From Rubripirellula lacrimiformis (GTDB lineage Bacteria; Planctomycetota; Planctomycetia; Pirellulales; Pirellulaceae): a stretch of DNA of 64,000 nucleotides. The DNA is taken from positions 5,146,001-5,210,000 of the forward strand of contig NZ_CP036525.1 in assembly GCF_007741535.1 (NCBI RefSeq), written 5' to 3'. The stretch's first letter is position 1. Each line of letters starts with the position of its first letter. Below are positions 10,301 through 18,283 of the stretch, piece after piece. Below the pieces are notes generated by a model that was not told where the DNA came from, did no database searches, and was given only the letters and a program-made list of their open reading frames with translations. Both the position numbers and the translations under genes were made by a program.

Positions 10301-11084
10301 CTTCCAGCGGTACGCGTGGAATCAAATCGATGGGGATCGAATTGGATAGCTGCAATACCGTCAGCATCTTTTCGCGACGGACCAACGTGTAGCTGCGAGT
10401 CAGCAGCACGCTGTTCAGCAGATCGATTGCCTCCGATGCGTTGTAGGACCGCGTGTCTGTGTAGGTGAACGTGCCGGGGGGCACTTGGTTCATCACCAAC
10501 GTCAGACCTTCTTGACGTGCGAACCAATCCAACACCTCGCCCCAAGGCTGTTCGCGAAATTGAAATCGCAGTTCACTGGTCGGACCGCTGGTGGTCCACT
10601 TTTTAAATTGGTCGGCATTCAACGTGTCGCGAATTTTTCGGTCGATCGCGATCAGCTTCTGATTCTTGTCCGCGGCATCGGATGAAACGTTGATCTCGGT
10701 CCGCTGTGCCAGCAGACTTTGAATCTTAGCGCGTTGGACGTCGCCAAGCCCGAGTTCGTCAGCGACGTCGGGGTGAACCAGACGACTGACTTGGGCAAGC
10801 GGAAACGGGCTTTGCAACGGATCGGAGGATTCGGTTTGGACAGCCACCACTGGCGCAGCGGCCACTGGTTCCTTTGCCACCGGTTCTTCCGTTACCGGTT
10901 CGGCCGCCACCGGTGTATCCGTCGCGGGTTCTGCCGGAAGCGGCGCTGCAACCTGCGCAGGTTCAGCCGCTGGCGTATCCGCGGCAGCAGACGTTTTGGC
11001 GGGAGGTTCGGCTGAGGCGGAATGCAGAGGTGCACAAAGCGACAGCAGAAAGACTAGATGAATCAAGTCTCGGGGAGGCAGCAT
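4332..11084 (-). CDS. Giant secreted protein of about 27 tandem secretin N-type modules
   Basis: 2250 residues, predicted periplasmic. Order: signal peptide (about 1-25, LIHLVFLLSLCAPLHSASA), an Ala/Pro/Glu-rich segment (26-90), a helical domain with LGLGDVQRAKIQSLL (100-165), an STN-like domain (171-250), then about 27 modules of 60-85 residues to the C-terminus. Each module has the secretin N1-type beta-alpha-beta-beta-alpha pattern: an opening Y/F strand, a helix ending in P-A, an ADTxxNxLIVxA strand pair, and a helix starting EDHExI. One module (about 1800-1960) is split by a Ser/Asp/Glu-rich insert. No secretin barrel follows. The ATG at 11084 puts the signal peptide first; the longer frame begins with a TTG at 11156 and adds non-signal sequence. 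It lies between gspE and the divergent gspD, so a structural role in the secretion channel is inferred. The family is not one I can name. Confidence 0.85.
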   Translation of the reverse strand: MLPPRDLIHLVFLLSLCAPLHSASAEPPAKTSAAADTPAAEPAQVAAPLPAEPATDTPVAAEPVTEEPVAKEPVAAAPVVAVQTESSDPLQSPFPLAQVSRLVHPDVADELGLGDVQRAKIQSLLAQRTEINVSSDAADKNQKLIAIDRKIRDTLNADQFKKWTTSGPTSELRFQFREQPWGEVLDWFARQEGLTLVMNQVPPGTFTYTDTRSYNASEAIDLLNSVLLTRSYTLVRREKMLTVLQLSNSIPIDLIPRVPLEELPSRGRFELVSVLFSLGNRPVDAVIQEVQPYLGSFGRAIALPKSKQLLVVETAGKMDTINVLINTVPEPRAVPKPDKPEKPPAPVFAAYALGELDPTVVLDKMKELVGSDRIAVDEKTRLLTAFVIPTQQTAIQTAVEKMRAEIEAAPANVSVAYPLRSGSEEQIREQVTAIAPRATVSVDTVAAQVMVTASPDEQSRIADAFTAMGITATKSDMKVKAFQVDPVQSTVISTALQTMIPTAQVVGNRSLGTVVVHGSDQDIALADQVIQRWRGADLESGVLLHAFELPRPGSVEWLATVTKVVPRAQVWLGTEAQQLILLGSGEEKARLEGMLPQLLTALPSPPDRVLQTYELSATELARWQEFLPILAEQLPGVQPIVRPAGEDGSSELLVWATQEHQARLAEVVAQIRKATPQTMLQWPKIYDLEKRDPSLFSELLAIRFPGVRVTADAASGQLTVWAERDTHGKISELLTQISDELPANPELVLKSYHSEDRTPTELQTLLAPVIASATAAGSRGTFTPIGAITVDTAGRRLMIMATEDAHQKIDQFVQELGKPMPVDQELILLAYSLAEAQASDVKLLIDQAIDGATVIADDRRQQLVVTATLAHHGRIKTLINEVDRPASKFASEEIRAYELNELQAATMLPTLQSLWPRMKLTVDVKSNRIVASGNADDHESFRLSIERLNMSGSGEEMRVETYSIPIGDLTTLPAVLNQIAPQAIISTDVVNRAIVVWASDDQHERVAAAIEQLTVTAEGRREIEVYQVTPAKVAITRLVLMSLFPAATIGADTANGQLTVLASKEMQGKIAEVLEKTSRADKEGSNLEPRLYDTTAQIRTAFASVLATTVPSATIVVTGAADPNQVMILASPEDHERVTALLGKLLDQTGPAPETKVQAFELDRADPTAFQTFLTERHPAAKILSGAGTNRLVIAATEQEHAGISQTIEELEKVFAQAGQRELHVYPIRKDLTQQAVTGVSTEVPRARLLPSGDPERILLVASATEHAKYAAWLEQLQEQVPEPEATTSQVYPLDFGDPTGAVRVLTTLLPKVVFAADTVGKTVAATGTAEDHETIKAFIQQYDDRQMDDAETKVFVLGDADATSLSLAVTQMAPTARVTPDRIGNRLIVTAPKAILERISAAIDSMESDPTKQRTSKSYGLDEGTTYSLSLAIQGSFPRAKIAADTLNNRLIISATDAEHVEIAKLFDSLNAGETKLTKSYVLENGRATITRSALQSSFPRSTISADSTSNHLIVAASESDHEKIAEVIQSMNADGKKVTQNYVLETGNSTAVRLALQASFPNATISSDSRSNSLIVSASEEDQQMIQAFVEQMNVGGQQTTQSYALENGNAATLRLALQATFPQATIGADSVNDTLIVSASAEEQKEIAVLVQQINDAPARSTDLHAYALANANPQTVVDALQQAFGRRSTVGVSADDESGTVFVVGLPREQEIAKQVIQQMDRVDPLTRDRRLKAFSLAGIDGDDVADAVESLFADARPTVDVRYDFYNEQLVVIGTEEQLNLVEETLQQFDPPERELAIFPLRENDPNSARDAVNSLFADLPTNEVPAITVDQDRQQLLIRATTQQLGEIRTLLGRLGESVQADSSTGQGSAGISGSGSRVRTVSVGRDSDSLLEQLRRVWPNLRQNPLQVIRSTDPDTEQAAPEPGDTDAGDGAKSIPTQNSASADLRGIARPNESVAESAVELVTTEVTGGQIEAAKPGTHDSPAVLILPGDGQWVIASEDAEAVDMLAKLLEVAVNPPMTAVAESGNLSIYVLKHGNAEDLEDLLTDLFQESRASARSRLTSDMSQTRIVADTRINALIVQSSRATRGVIEDLLAVLDSREFIDSLQLATPQIIPIVNTDVQRVESMLRTVYSSQLSRGRNRPQISIPEGVSAEVASMLEQINAETSGPLLTLSADDISNSIVMRAPPELSEEIRDFVKQVDQQAVSNRSGRMRIIPLQTINAEQMEQVLRQFTRSSRSGRGR
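6110..6839 (-). repeat. Four near-identical 61-codon modules inside the giant protein
   Basis: Within the giant gene, four consecutive modules are much more alike than the others. They open with KSYGLDEG, KSYVLENG, QNYVLETG and QSYALENG and share SFPxAxIxADSxxNxLIVSASExD. The other modules only share the fold pattern. This points to recent in-frame tandem duplication. Confidence 0.85.
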
Positions 11085-11584
11085 GGATTTGGATCCGGCG
11101 GGAGCTTCGCAATTCGGAAGCTTGTCGAGGCGGGTTCTTGGTACGAGTTGAACCAAATTATCACTCTAATCTGTCAGCACGCTCGGTCAAGCAACGCCGA
11201 CCCCGCAAACGGACCGTCAGAGCCTTCATCGGAACAGCAACCAACCGAATGTCGCCCGGCGATTCAGCACACAAACGTCGCGATGGTGTACCTGCATCGG
11301 ATCAAGATGGACGCAGCAATGGCAGCACTTTTTGATCGACTCGAAAATTTGCGGAATCGATCCCATGGGCGTCCAAACAGGCCATCGGCCCCGCGATTTC
11401 CGGTGCGGAACCCGCACGCCTGCGCTTTGTCGGCTTTTCGTCAGCGGGTCTCATGCGTGTCAGCGATTCGATCGATTTGCCTTGACACGCACACTTTGCC
11501 TTTCATAGATCGCATCATTGATCACCATTTTAGGCGGCAGACGGCGCTGCGTGACGAACACTACCACGAAAGCCAGAAAACAGG
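11085..11584. promoter_or_regulatory. Divergent intergenic region between giant gene and gspD
   Basis: 500 bases between two divergent secretion genes must hold both promoters. A possible sigma-70 type pair for gspD is TTGACA at 11482-11487 with ATAGAT at 11505-11510 (17-base spacer); the -10 match is weak. No clear inverted operator or RNA structure was seen. Confidence 0.35.
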
Positions 11585-14500
11585 ATGTCCAAGGTCCGGC
11601 AGAAACTCATACACGCACTGGTCGCGCTCATGGCCTCGCTCTGCGTTGTCGATAGCGTTGCCCAAGGCGACGAAACCGCGGAAACGATATCCTACGTGAC
11701 GCGTCATCGAAGCGCCGCAGAGATCGAGCAGGTGTTTGCGCCATTGGTAGCGAATTCACCCGAAGCAAAAATTCGACTCGGTACGCAAAACGATCGGATC
11801 TCCGTCGCTGGGCCACCTTGGGTCCATGATCTGTTCCAACAGGTTCTGCAACGCGTCGATGTCGCCAAGACGAATTCATCGAGTTCGCCCGACTGGATCG
11901 CCGAACCAGCCAACAGTGGCCGACCGAATCGTGCTGCTGTCACCGTTCCGCCAACCCGGATGCCCAGCACCGATACCAGCAACGCGTCTCGATCGGCGTC
12001 CACCCATTCGCGGGCTCGCACTAGCGGCGTCAGTGCTACTACCACCCCACCCAACCGAGCCGCCAACGTCGAAACGACCAGACGGCTGATGCCGCTACCG
12101 ACCGGACAATCGCAAGTCATCCGTGATGAACTGCTACGACTGTTCGGCCAGCGATTAACAACGACATCCCCCACCGGCGGGCAAGCACCGACGGGACAAT
12201 GGTTGCTCGCTACCCCCTCGGGTACTTTGAAGATCGCATTCGACTTGGATCGAGACGATGTGTTGGTCGATGGCCCCGCTTCGACGGTGGACCAATTTGG
12301 ACGCTTGCTCTCTGCCTTGGTCGGACGCTATCAGCGGCAACCCACTTCGCTGACCGGACAGCCTCAGCAACGTGTTTTGATGTTGCAGCCTGAAGTGCAA
12401 GCCGATGTGCAACAGATGCTTCGATCGACTAGACGCAACAACCACGCCCACCCCCACAGCGACGGTGCCAGCGCGGACGATCCCAACGCCCGACTGCTGT
12501 TCCGTTTGACCGGACTGCGACAAGACGCTGCGGAGGTGACCGAAGAATTACCAGCCCCCCCAGGTAGTCCGGCCCGCGGCAACGATGACCAGAACAACGG
12601 CGACCAAAACAACAATGCTGCGGCCAACCCAACCAATCGTGCCGCGAACCCACGAACCGAAAGTCCGTCGCTGCCGCAACTCGAAGGCGTCGAAGTCCAA
12701 ACGCTGCCGGACCTGGATGCGATCATCCTGAGGGGACGTGATCAAGATCTTGACCAGTTGGCGGAGATCATCCGCGAAATGGAACTGCTTAGCCGCCAAA
12801 CCCAACCGGCCATCGAGGTCATCCACCTCGAACACACCCAATCGCAAAGCATCACCGAGCTGATCGAAGAGACGCAAACGAGTTTGCTGGGGACACGCCA
12901 GGGACGCGCCACGGTGACCCCACTGGGCAAACCAAACGCCATCCTGCTGCTCGGATGGGGCGACGCAGTCGTTGCGTTGAAGGATCTGATCAGCAAGCTG
13001 GATCAACCCGTTCCACCGGAAAGCCAGTTCAACCTGTTTCGGCTGAAATACGCATCGGCGGCTGCGGTGCAACAAACCGTCACCACCTTGTTCGCCAATC
13101 GCCAGGGGGGGCTAACACCGACCATCCAAGCGACGATCGATACACGCACCAATTCGCTGATCGTTCACGCTGCCCCCAGAGACATGCAGGAAGTGGCTCG
13201 TTTGGTCGAACGACTCGATACGCTCGATGGCGGAACCGTCCAGCGAACTCGAGTCTTCGAGATCCGAAACGGACTTGCTGCTGATGTCGCCGAAACACTT
13301 CGCGAAACCATTTCCACGGCGGGCACGAATGCGCGTCCGAGTGCGATGGAGCTGATGCTAGATGGCATGGGCCGTGGCGAGACCATTTTGTCTGGCATTC
13401 TGGACAATGTTCAAATCACGGTGGATGCGAGAAAGAACAGCTTGATCGTCACATCACCGGCGGAGAACTTCGAAGTGATCGAAGCTCTGATCGACAAACT
13501 CGATTCGCCGGGCATGGTCGCCAAGATCAAGATCTTCCCCATTCAAAACGGGGACGCTGCCAGCCTGATCCAAACCCTGCGGTCGCTGTTGCCCAGCCAA
13601 GCAGGTGCCGATCCGGTGACGAGCGCCCAACTGTCCAGTTCCCCAGGTGAATCATCCTTGGCTCCGCTGCGGTTCACCGTCGATGTTCGCAGCAACAGCA
13701 TCATCGCGACCGGATCGGACGGCGATTTGAAGATTGTCGACGCATTGCTAATGCGGTTGGACGAAGCCGACGCGATGCAGCGACAGAACATCGTGTATCA
13801 GCTGAAGAATTCACCCGCGGTGGATGTCGCGTTGGCGATTAACGAATTCCTTCGCAACACGCGGCAAGTTGAAAACGCATCGCCCGCCACATTGAACCCC
13901 TTCGCACAGCTTGAAAAAGAAGTGGTCGTGGTTCCCGAACCGGTATCCAACAAGTTGATTGTCAGTGCGACGCCGCGCTACTTCAACGAGATCCGGACGA
14001 TGATCGAGAAATTGGACGAACAACCGCCTCAGGTGATGATTCAAGTCCTGATCGCAGAAGTCGCCCTGAACAATACCGATGAATTTGGTGTCGAACTTGG
14101 CATCCAGGACTCGGTCCTGTTCGACCGCAGTCTGCTGGGCGACTTGTTGACCGTCACCAGCACAACAAACGTGACATCGCCGGGTGGAGCAGTCACTTCG
14201 ACGACCCAACAAAACGTCGTCTCTGCCACCAATGATCCTGGCTTTGGCTTCAACAGCGTTGATCCGCTTGGCAACAGCGGTTCATCCCAAGCGTTGGCCA
14301 ATGCTGGGGACGTCGGCGGCCAAGGGCTTTCCAACTTTGCACTCGGTCGATCCAACGCCGAACTTGGCTTTGGCGGTTTGGTGCTATCCGCAAGCAGCCA
14401 GAACGTCAGCGCATTGCTAAGAGCGTTGGAAGAATCGCGCCGCTTGGACGTTCTGAGCCGACCACAGATCCTAACGCTGGACAATCAATCGGCATTCATC

Positions 14501-15355
14501 CAAGTCGGCCAACGCGTCCCTCGGATCACCGGTTCTACGATCACACAGATTGGCCAACAAAACACGATCACGATGGAGAACGTCGGATTGATCCTGGGCG
14601 TGACGCCAAGAATCAGCCCCGAAGGCAACGTGACGATGGAGATCGACGCCGAGAAATCCGAAGTCGGTCCGGAATCGGAAGGCATCCCCGTTTCGGCCAC
14701 CGCCGACGGTACCGTCGTGCGAAGCCCAAGAGTCAACGTGGCCAGTGCCCAAGCAACCGTGAGCGCCGCCGATGGCGAGACCATCGTGCTGGGCGGACTG
14801 ATTTCGACCAAACAAAAGCAATTGCATCGCAAAGTGCCTTGGTTGGGCGACATTCCGATTGTGAAACACCTGTTCCGTTACGATTCAGTTTCGAACACGC
14901 GAGCCGAACTGTTGATCATTCTGACACCCCATATCGTGCGATCCGAAGCCGACATGGAAAGGCTGAAGCAGACCGAGATGGCTCGAATGAGCTGGTGTGC
15001 GTGCGACGTATTCGATCTGCACGGGGAAATCATTGGCCAACCGATGATGGATTCGCTGCTATCGGATCCTGGCCAAGTCGACGGCGTCGAAGTGATCTAT
15101 CCGTACGATGACCCACGTGGTCAGCGTGCTTGGGATCCATCCGACAATCCAACCTTGCACGACCTTCCGATCGGAAACGAAAGCGTCATGGAAGTAGCAC
15201 CGAACGATTTCACGTGGCCCGAATCAACGATGGCACCTAAGAATGGCGTGACACCCGATTTCCCCTTTCCAAGTGAATCGACGATGCTGCCGGGCAGTGT
15301 TCCATCTAGCAATCCTGATGTCCCCACCGGCTCTGGTATCAGGGGGAATTTGTAA
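11585..15355 (+). CDS. gspD: Type II secretion outer-membrane secretin GspD, N-extended
   Basis: Outer-membrane secretin forming the exit channel. 1256 residues, nearly twice the usual GspD. A signal peptide (HALVALMASLCVVDSVAQG) is followed by about eight N-type modules (roughly 35-815) where canonical GspD has N0-N3; clear ones include NLFRLKYASAAAVQQTVTTLF, VFEIRNGLAADVAETL, IFPIQNGDAASLIQTL and IVYQLKNSPAVDVALAI, each with a TNSLIV or SNSIIA strand. Low-complexity Asn/Pro linkers occur at about 120-160 and 330-370. The secretin barrel region (about 817-1125) has VMIQVLIAEVALNN, VLSRPQILTLDNQSAFIQVG, VGLILGVTPRISPEGNV, VSAADGETIVLGGLIS and VPWLGDIPIVKHLF. About 130 residues follow the barrel. 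The stop codon overlaps the start of the next gene (TAATG). Confidence 0.93.
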   Translation: MSKVRQKLIHALVALMASLCVVDSVAQGDETAETISYVTRHRSAAEIEQVFAPLVANSPEAKIRLGTQNDRISVAGPPWVHDLFQQVLQRVDVAKTNSSSSPDWIAEPANSGRPNRAAVTVPPTRMPSTDTSNASRSASTHSRARTSGVSATTTPPNRAANVETTRRLMPLPTGQSQVIRDELLRLFGQRLTTTSPTGGQAPTGQWLLATPSGTLKIAFDLDRDDVLVDGPASTVDQFGRLLSALVGRYQRQPTSLTGQPQQRVLMLQPEVQADVQQMLRSTRRNNHAHPHSDGASADDPNARLLFRLTGLRQDAAEVTEELPAPPGSPARGNDDQNNGDQNNNAAANPTNRAANPRTESPSLPQLEGVEVQTLPDLDAIILRGRDQDLDQLAEIIREMELLSRQTQPAIEVIHLEHTQSQSITELIEETQTSLLGTRQGRATVTPLGKPNAILLLGWGDAVVALKDLISKLDQPVPPESQFNLFRLKYASAAAVQQTVTTLFANRQGGLTPTIQATIDTRTNSLIVHAAPRDMQEVARLVERLDTLDGGTVQRTRVFEIRNGLAADVAETLRETISTAGTNARPSAMELMLDGMGRGETILSGILDNVQITVDARKNSLIVTSPAENFEVIEALIDKLDSPGMVAKIKIFPIQNGDAASLIQTLRSLLPSQAGADPVTSAQLSSSPGESSLAPLRFTVDVRSNSIIATGSDGDLKIVDALLMRLDEADAMQRQNIVYQLKNSPAVDVALAINEFLRNTRQVENASPATLNPFAQLEKEVVVVPEPVSNKLIVSATPRYFNEIRTMIEKLDEQPPQVMIQVLIAEVALNNTDEFGVELGIQDSVLFDRSLLGDLLTVTSTTNVTSPGGAVTSTTQQNVVSATNDPGFGFNSVDPLGNSGSSQALANAGDVGGQGLSNFALGRSNAELGFGGLVLSASSQNVSALLRALEESRRLDVLSRPQILTLDNQSAFIQVGQRVPRITGSTITQIGQQNTITMENVGLILGVTPRISPEGNVTMEIDAEKSEVGPESEGIPVSATADGTVVRSPRVNVASAQATVSAADGETIVLGGLISTKQKQLHRKVPWLGDIPIVKHLFRYDSVSNTRAELLIILTPHIVRSEADMERLKQTEMARMSWCACDVFDLHGEIIGQPMMDSLLSDPGQVDGVEVIYPYDDPRGQRAWDPSDNPTLHDLPIGNESVMEVAPNDFTWPESTMAPKNGVTPDFPFPSESTMLPGSVPSSNPDVPTGSGIRGNL

Positions 15356-16389
15356 TGATCAAGCACCCAATTCTAAATCGGTCGATCGCGTTGGCGACCC
15401 TGTTGAGCGCTTTGACCGGATCCATCGGCTGCCAATTTGTTCCTGACCGGCCGTCATGGTCGACCAAGCTGTTCGAAAAGGAAGAAGTCGCCGTCGTTCC
15501 TACTCGCATGATGGTGATGTGGGCCGACACGATCTTGCACCAACCGCAACAACCCGGCGTACGCGGATTCGGCGGCCGAATCTATTTTTACAACGGACAA
15601 GATGCCGACCCCGTGAAGGTCGATGGTGGGTTGGCGGTCTATGCTTTCGATGCGAACGACCTAACCCCCCAATCGACCAAGCCAAAACGCAAGTTTGTGT
15701 TCACGGCCGATCAATTCGCCGAACACATGAGCCAGACGTCGATGGGGACCTCGTACAGCGTGTGGTGCCCTTGGGACGAAGTCGGTGGCTACAACGAACA
15801 GCTCAGTTTGATCGTTCGCTTTGAAGGACGAGGCGGCGGCGTTGTCATCTCCGACTCGACCGTCAAACTACTACCAGGCATGAACCGACCCGCAGAGGTT
15901 GTGGAAGCGGAAAGCCGTGAATATCAGGCAGTGACGCAGGCATCGGTTTCCGGCGATACCACTTCGGCACCTCAATTGGCCGCGTTCAACAAGAACGCAT
16001 TGCCCAAATCCGCGATACCACCGCGCCGTCAAACGCAAACGATTGACCTGCCACCCAGCTTCTACCGTCACCTAAGCGGACCGGCCGACCCATTGCTGGA
16101 AACGACGATTCCGTTAGCCCCTAGCTCGGCCGAATCGGGTTCAACGGATGCTTTGACAACCGATTCGGCACCCGCCGAGGAAACGCAATCCTACCTTCGA
16201 CAGCCGTATCCGTTTCGGACACTCGGCGACGAACAATTGGACGCTGCCCCACACGGGACACGTCAACAGTCGCTGCCAGCGGGATGGATCCAATCGTTGC
16301 CGAAAACACCTCGGTACGGCTATTCGCTTGGCCAACGCAGCAGTTCCCTTCACCAACCGGCGGCGGCCCCCACGGCGGACACCCCTTAG
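15355..16389 (+). CDS. Secretin-linked lipoprotein, unknown function
   Basis: 344 residues with a lipoprotein signal: basic start, hydrophobic ALATLLSALTGS, then lipobox SIGC. The next 150 residues form a compact domain (VVPTRMMVMWADTILHQP, GFGGRIYFYNGQD, VDGGLAVYAFDAND) with a beta-rich look; the rest is Pro/Ser/Thr-rich and probably disordered. The ATG overlaps the gspD stop by one base and is preceded by AGGGGG at good spacing, so it is translationally coupled to the secretin. I do not recognise the family. Its place suggests a pilotin-like or channel-associated role, which is inference only; small pilotins of the GspS/PulS type look quite different. Confidence 0.75.
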   Translation: MIKHPILNRSIALATLLSALTGSIGCQFVPDRPSWSTKLFEKEEVAVVPTRMMVMWADTILHQPQQPGVRGFGGRIYFYNGQDADPVKVDGGLAVYAFDANDLTPQSTKPKRKFVFTADQFAEHMSQTSMGTSYSVWCPWDEVGGYNEQLSLIVRFEGRGGGVVISDSTVKLLPGMNRPAEVVEAESREYQAVTQASVSGDTTSAPQLAAFNKNALPKSAIPPRRQTQTIDLPPSFYRHLSGPADPLLETTIPLAPSSAESGSTDALTTDSAPAEETQSYLRQPYPFRTLGDEQLDAAPHGTRQQSLPAGWIQSLPKTPRYGYSLGQRSSSLHQPAAAPTADTP

Positions 16390-16556
16390 CGGTGACGACC
16401 GGTGCGATTTTTCGATGCCAAAAGGTAACCACGGTTCATCCGGCGCACGGCACCCGAGAGTCACCGATTGATTGGCAAACGATCGCGTCTAAACGGCGCG
16501 GCTGAAGCATTTCTTGGGGGCCACGTTTGGACGGCCAGTCAATGGATGCCGCCTGA

Positions 16557-17276
16557 TTAGCTGCAGACGAACCGGCTGGGGAACGATGCCCTGCGATTCA
16601 CCATGGTCGCCATCTGATCGGCATCGAAGATCACAATTTTGCGGCGACCGACGTCGATCAGTCCCTCGGATCTCAATTGGCCAAGCAAGATGGTGACCGT
16701 TTCGCGAGTGCTTCCCATCAGGTTGGCAATTTCCTGGTGCGCCAACTTGATCCGCAGACGAACGCCATCGTTCCCGCTGACACCAAACTGTTCGGCCAGA
16801 TCCAACAACAAATGAATCAGACGGTCGCGATTGGATTGGAACAGCAAGTTCTTTAACCGCCGTTCCATTTGATGCCGCCGCAGTCCGATCATTTTTGCCA
16901 GCGAGATTGCGACAGCGTGGTTCACTGCGATGAGGTTTTGCAGTTCAACGGCTGGGATCACCACCACCATCGTCTTTTCGACCGCCTCCACATACTCGTC
17001 TCGCTGATCCGGATCGAAGATCGCCAGCTCGCCGAACAACTGGCCCGGTTCTACAAAGGCCAAGATCGACTGCTTGCCGTCACCGGTCAGGTTGCAAACC
17101 TTTACCAAGCCGGACTGGATCAGGAACACGCTATCGGCTGGCTGGCTAGGCAGATAGATCGGACTACGTGCCGGGTACAGCCGCGACCGGCTGCAGGATT
17201 CGAGCCTTCGAAGCTGTGCTGGCTGCAACTTTCGAAAGAGATCGCTGTTACTGAAGTGCCAAATATGCTGCGGCAT
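16557..17276 (-). CDS. Crp/Fnr-family transcriptional regulator
   Basis: 239 residues. N-terminal cyclic-nucleotide-binding-type beta barrel (about 15-125: SVFLIQSGLVKVCN, ILAFVEPGQLFGELAIFD), dimerisation helix (about 130-165), and C-terminal winged helix with LAHQEIANLMGSTRETVTILLGQL, the Crp-type recognition helix (ETVT). The PGQLFGELA stretch resembles the Crp phosphate-binding cassette, but the Arg-Ser pair that contacts cAMP in Crp is not evident, and the four Fnr cysteines are absent, so the ligand is unknown. It stands alone, with gspD-linked genes ending 170 bases away on the other strand. Confidence 0.9.
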   Translation of the reverse strand: MPQHIWHFSNSDLFRKLQPAQLRRLESCSRSRLYPARSPIYLPSQPADSVFLIQSGLVKVCNLTGDGKQSILAFVEPGQLFGELAIFDPDQRDEYVEAVEKTMVVVIPAVELQNLIAVNHAVAISLAKMIGLRRHQMERRLKNLLFQSNRDRLIHLLLDLAEQFGVSGNDGVRLRIKLAHQEIANLMGSTRETVTILLGQLRSEGLIDVGRRKIVIFDADQMATMVNRRASFPSRFVCS

Positions 17277-17411
17277 GCCATCTTCCTAGGCGATAGGTTC
17301 CGCTGGCCGGTGCAGACATCCCGCACGTCCGGTGACTCGCAGATCTGTTAGGTAGACGAAGCTGAAGATGGATCCTTACAAGAAAATCGACCGGAACAGT
17401 TCGGGATGCCC

Positions 17412-17669
17412 CTATCCATTGGATTGCATGGCTTTGGCGATTCGTCGCTTGGCGTCGTCAGGCAACCGCACCGTGGGGTCCTTTTCATACTTGGCGACCT
17501 GTTCCAATTCCCGTGACAGGCTGCTTTGAAACAGCACCTGGTCACGCCGAAATGCAGCACACAACCGGCACATCTTCAGATGCATCCAGACCGACATACG
17601 CTTGCCCAGCGGCAAGGGCCGATCCAGCGACTGGGATATCAGTTCAGAGATTTGTTTGCACGTTAACAT
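17412..17669 (-). CDS. Small zinc-finger anti-sigma factor candidate
   Basis: 85 residues. The N-terminal part has the ZAS-type zinc pattern: MLTCKQISELISQSLDRPLPLG, then HLKMCRLC (H-x3-C-x2-C) with the first Cys at residue 4. There is no transmembrane helix, so it would be a soluble anti-sigma factor. It starts 11 bases after the stop of the ECF sigma gene, the usual arrangement for a sigma/anti-sigma pair in which the zinc protein holds the sigma factor inactive. The C-terminal half is charged and unassigned. Confidence 0.75.
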   Translation of the reverse strand: MLTCKQISELISQSLDRPLPLGKRMSVWMHLKMCRLCAAFRRDQVLFQSSLSRELEQVAKYEKDPTVRLPDDAKRRIAKAMQSNG

Positions 17670-17680
17670 CGCAGAGCTGC

Positions 17681-18283
17681 CTATTCATCCTGTTCTTGAA
17701 GCCAACGAAATTTGATGCAGTTGGCAAGGCGCAGTCGCGCACGATGCAGCAACACCCACAGATTGGACGAACTGATCCCCAATTCCTTACAAATTTTCGC
17801 CGATTCGCAGCCCTCCATTTCTCGCAGCAAAAACGCACTGGACTGCCGCTTGGGAAGCGTCCCCATGCACTTTTGAAAGATCGGCCAGAATTCTTCTTTG
17901 TCGACCGAATCGAGCGGTTCTAGCAGGGTCTCGCGGACGTTCTGGCTCCAGTTACCTTTGCGGTCGAAAAACGTCCCCAGCGGCTCTCGATTCTCTTCGA
18001 TGTCGCCCAGATCGTCGGACAACGTGTATCGATCTCGCTGGCGAACGAAATCAACGACCTTCCGTTTCAAGATTCCCATCAGCCAACCCTGCAGCGAACC
18101 AGTCCCGGAGTACTGGCTACGATGCTCCAGCCCGGCCAAAAACGTTTGCTGGACCACCTCCTCGGCCGACTCGGAATCCCGCAGCCGCGACAAGGCGTAC
18201 CGATACAACGCATCACCGTATCGATCCACCCATAGAGCGGTGTCGGCCGGCGATTCGGGGTCCGTTGTTACCATTTGGTTCAT
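17681..18283 (-). CDS. ECF-type RNA polymerase sigma factor
   Basis: 200 residues with the two ECF domains. Sigma region 2: YGDALYRYALSRLRDSESAEEVVQQTFLAGLEH, then SLQGWLMGILKRKVVDFVRQ (the -10 recognition helix region). Region 4: TLPKRQSSAFLLREMEGCESAKICKELGISSSNLWVLLHRARLRL, a helix-turn-helix contacting the -35. A loop of about 40 residues joins them. The gene is followed at 11 bases by the zinc anti-sigma candidate, so it is probably controlled by sequestration. Target promoters cannot be read from the window. Confidence 0.92.
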   Translation of the reverse strand: MNQMVTTDPESPADTALWVDRYGDALYRYALSRLRDSESAEEVVQQTFLAGLEHRSQYSGTGSLQGWLMGILKRKVVDFVRQRDRYTLSDDLGDIEENREPLGTFFDRKGNWSQNVRETLLEPLDSVDKEEFWPIFQKCMGTLPKRQSSAFLLREMEGCESAKICKELGISSSNLWVLLHRARLRLANCIKFRWLQEQDE

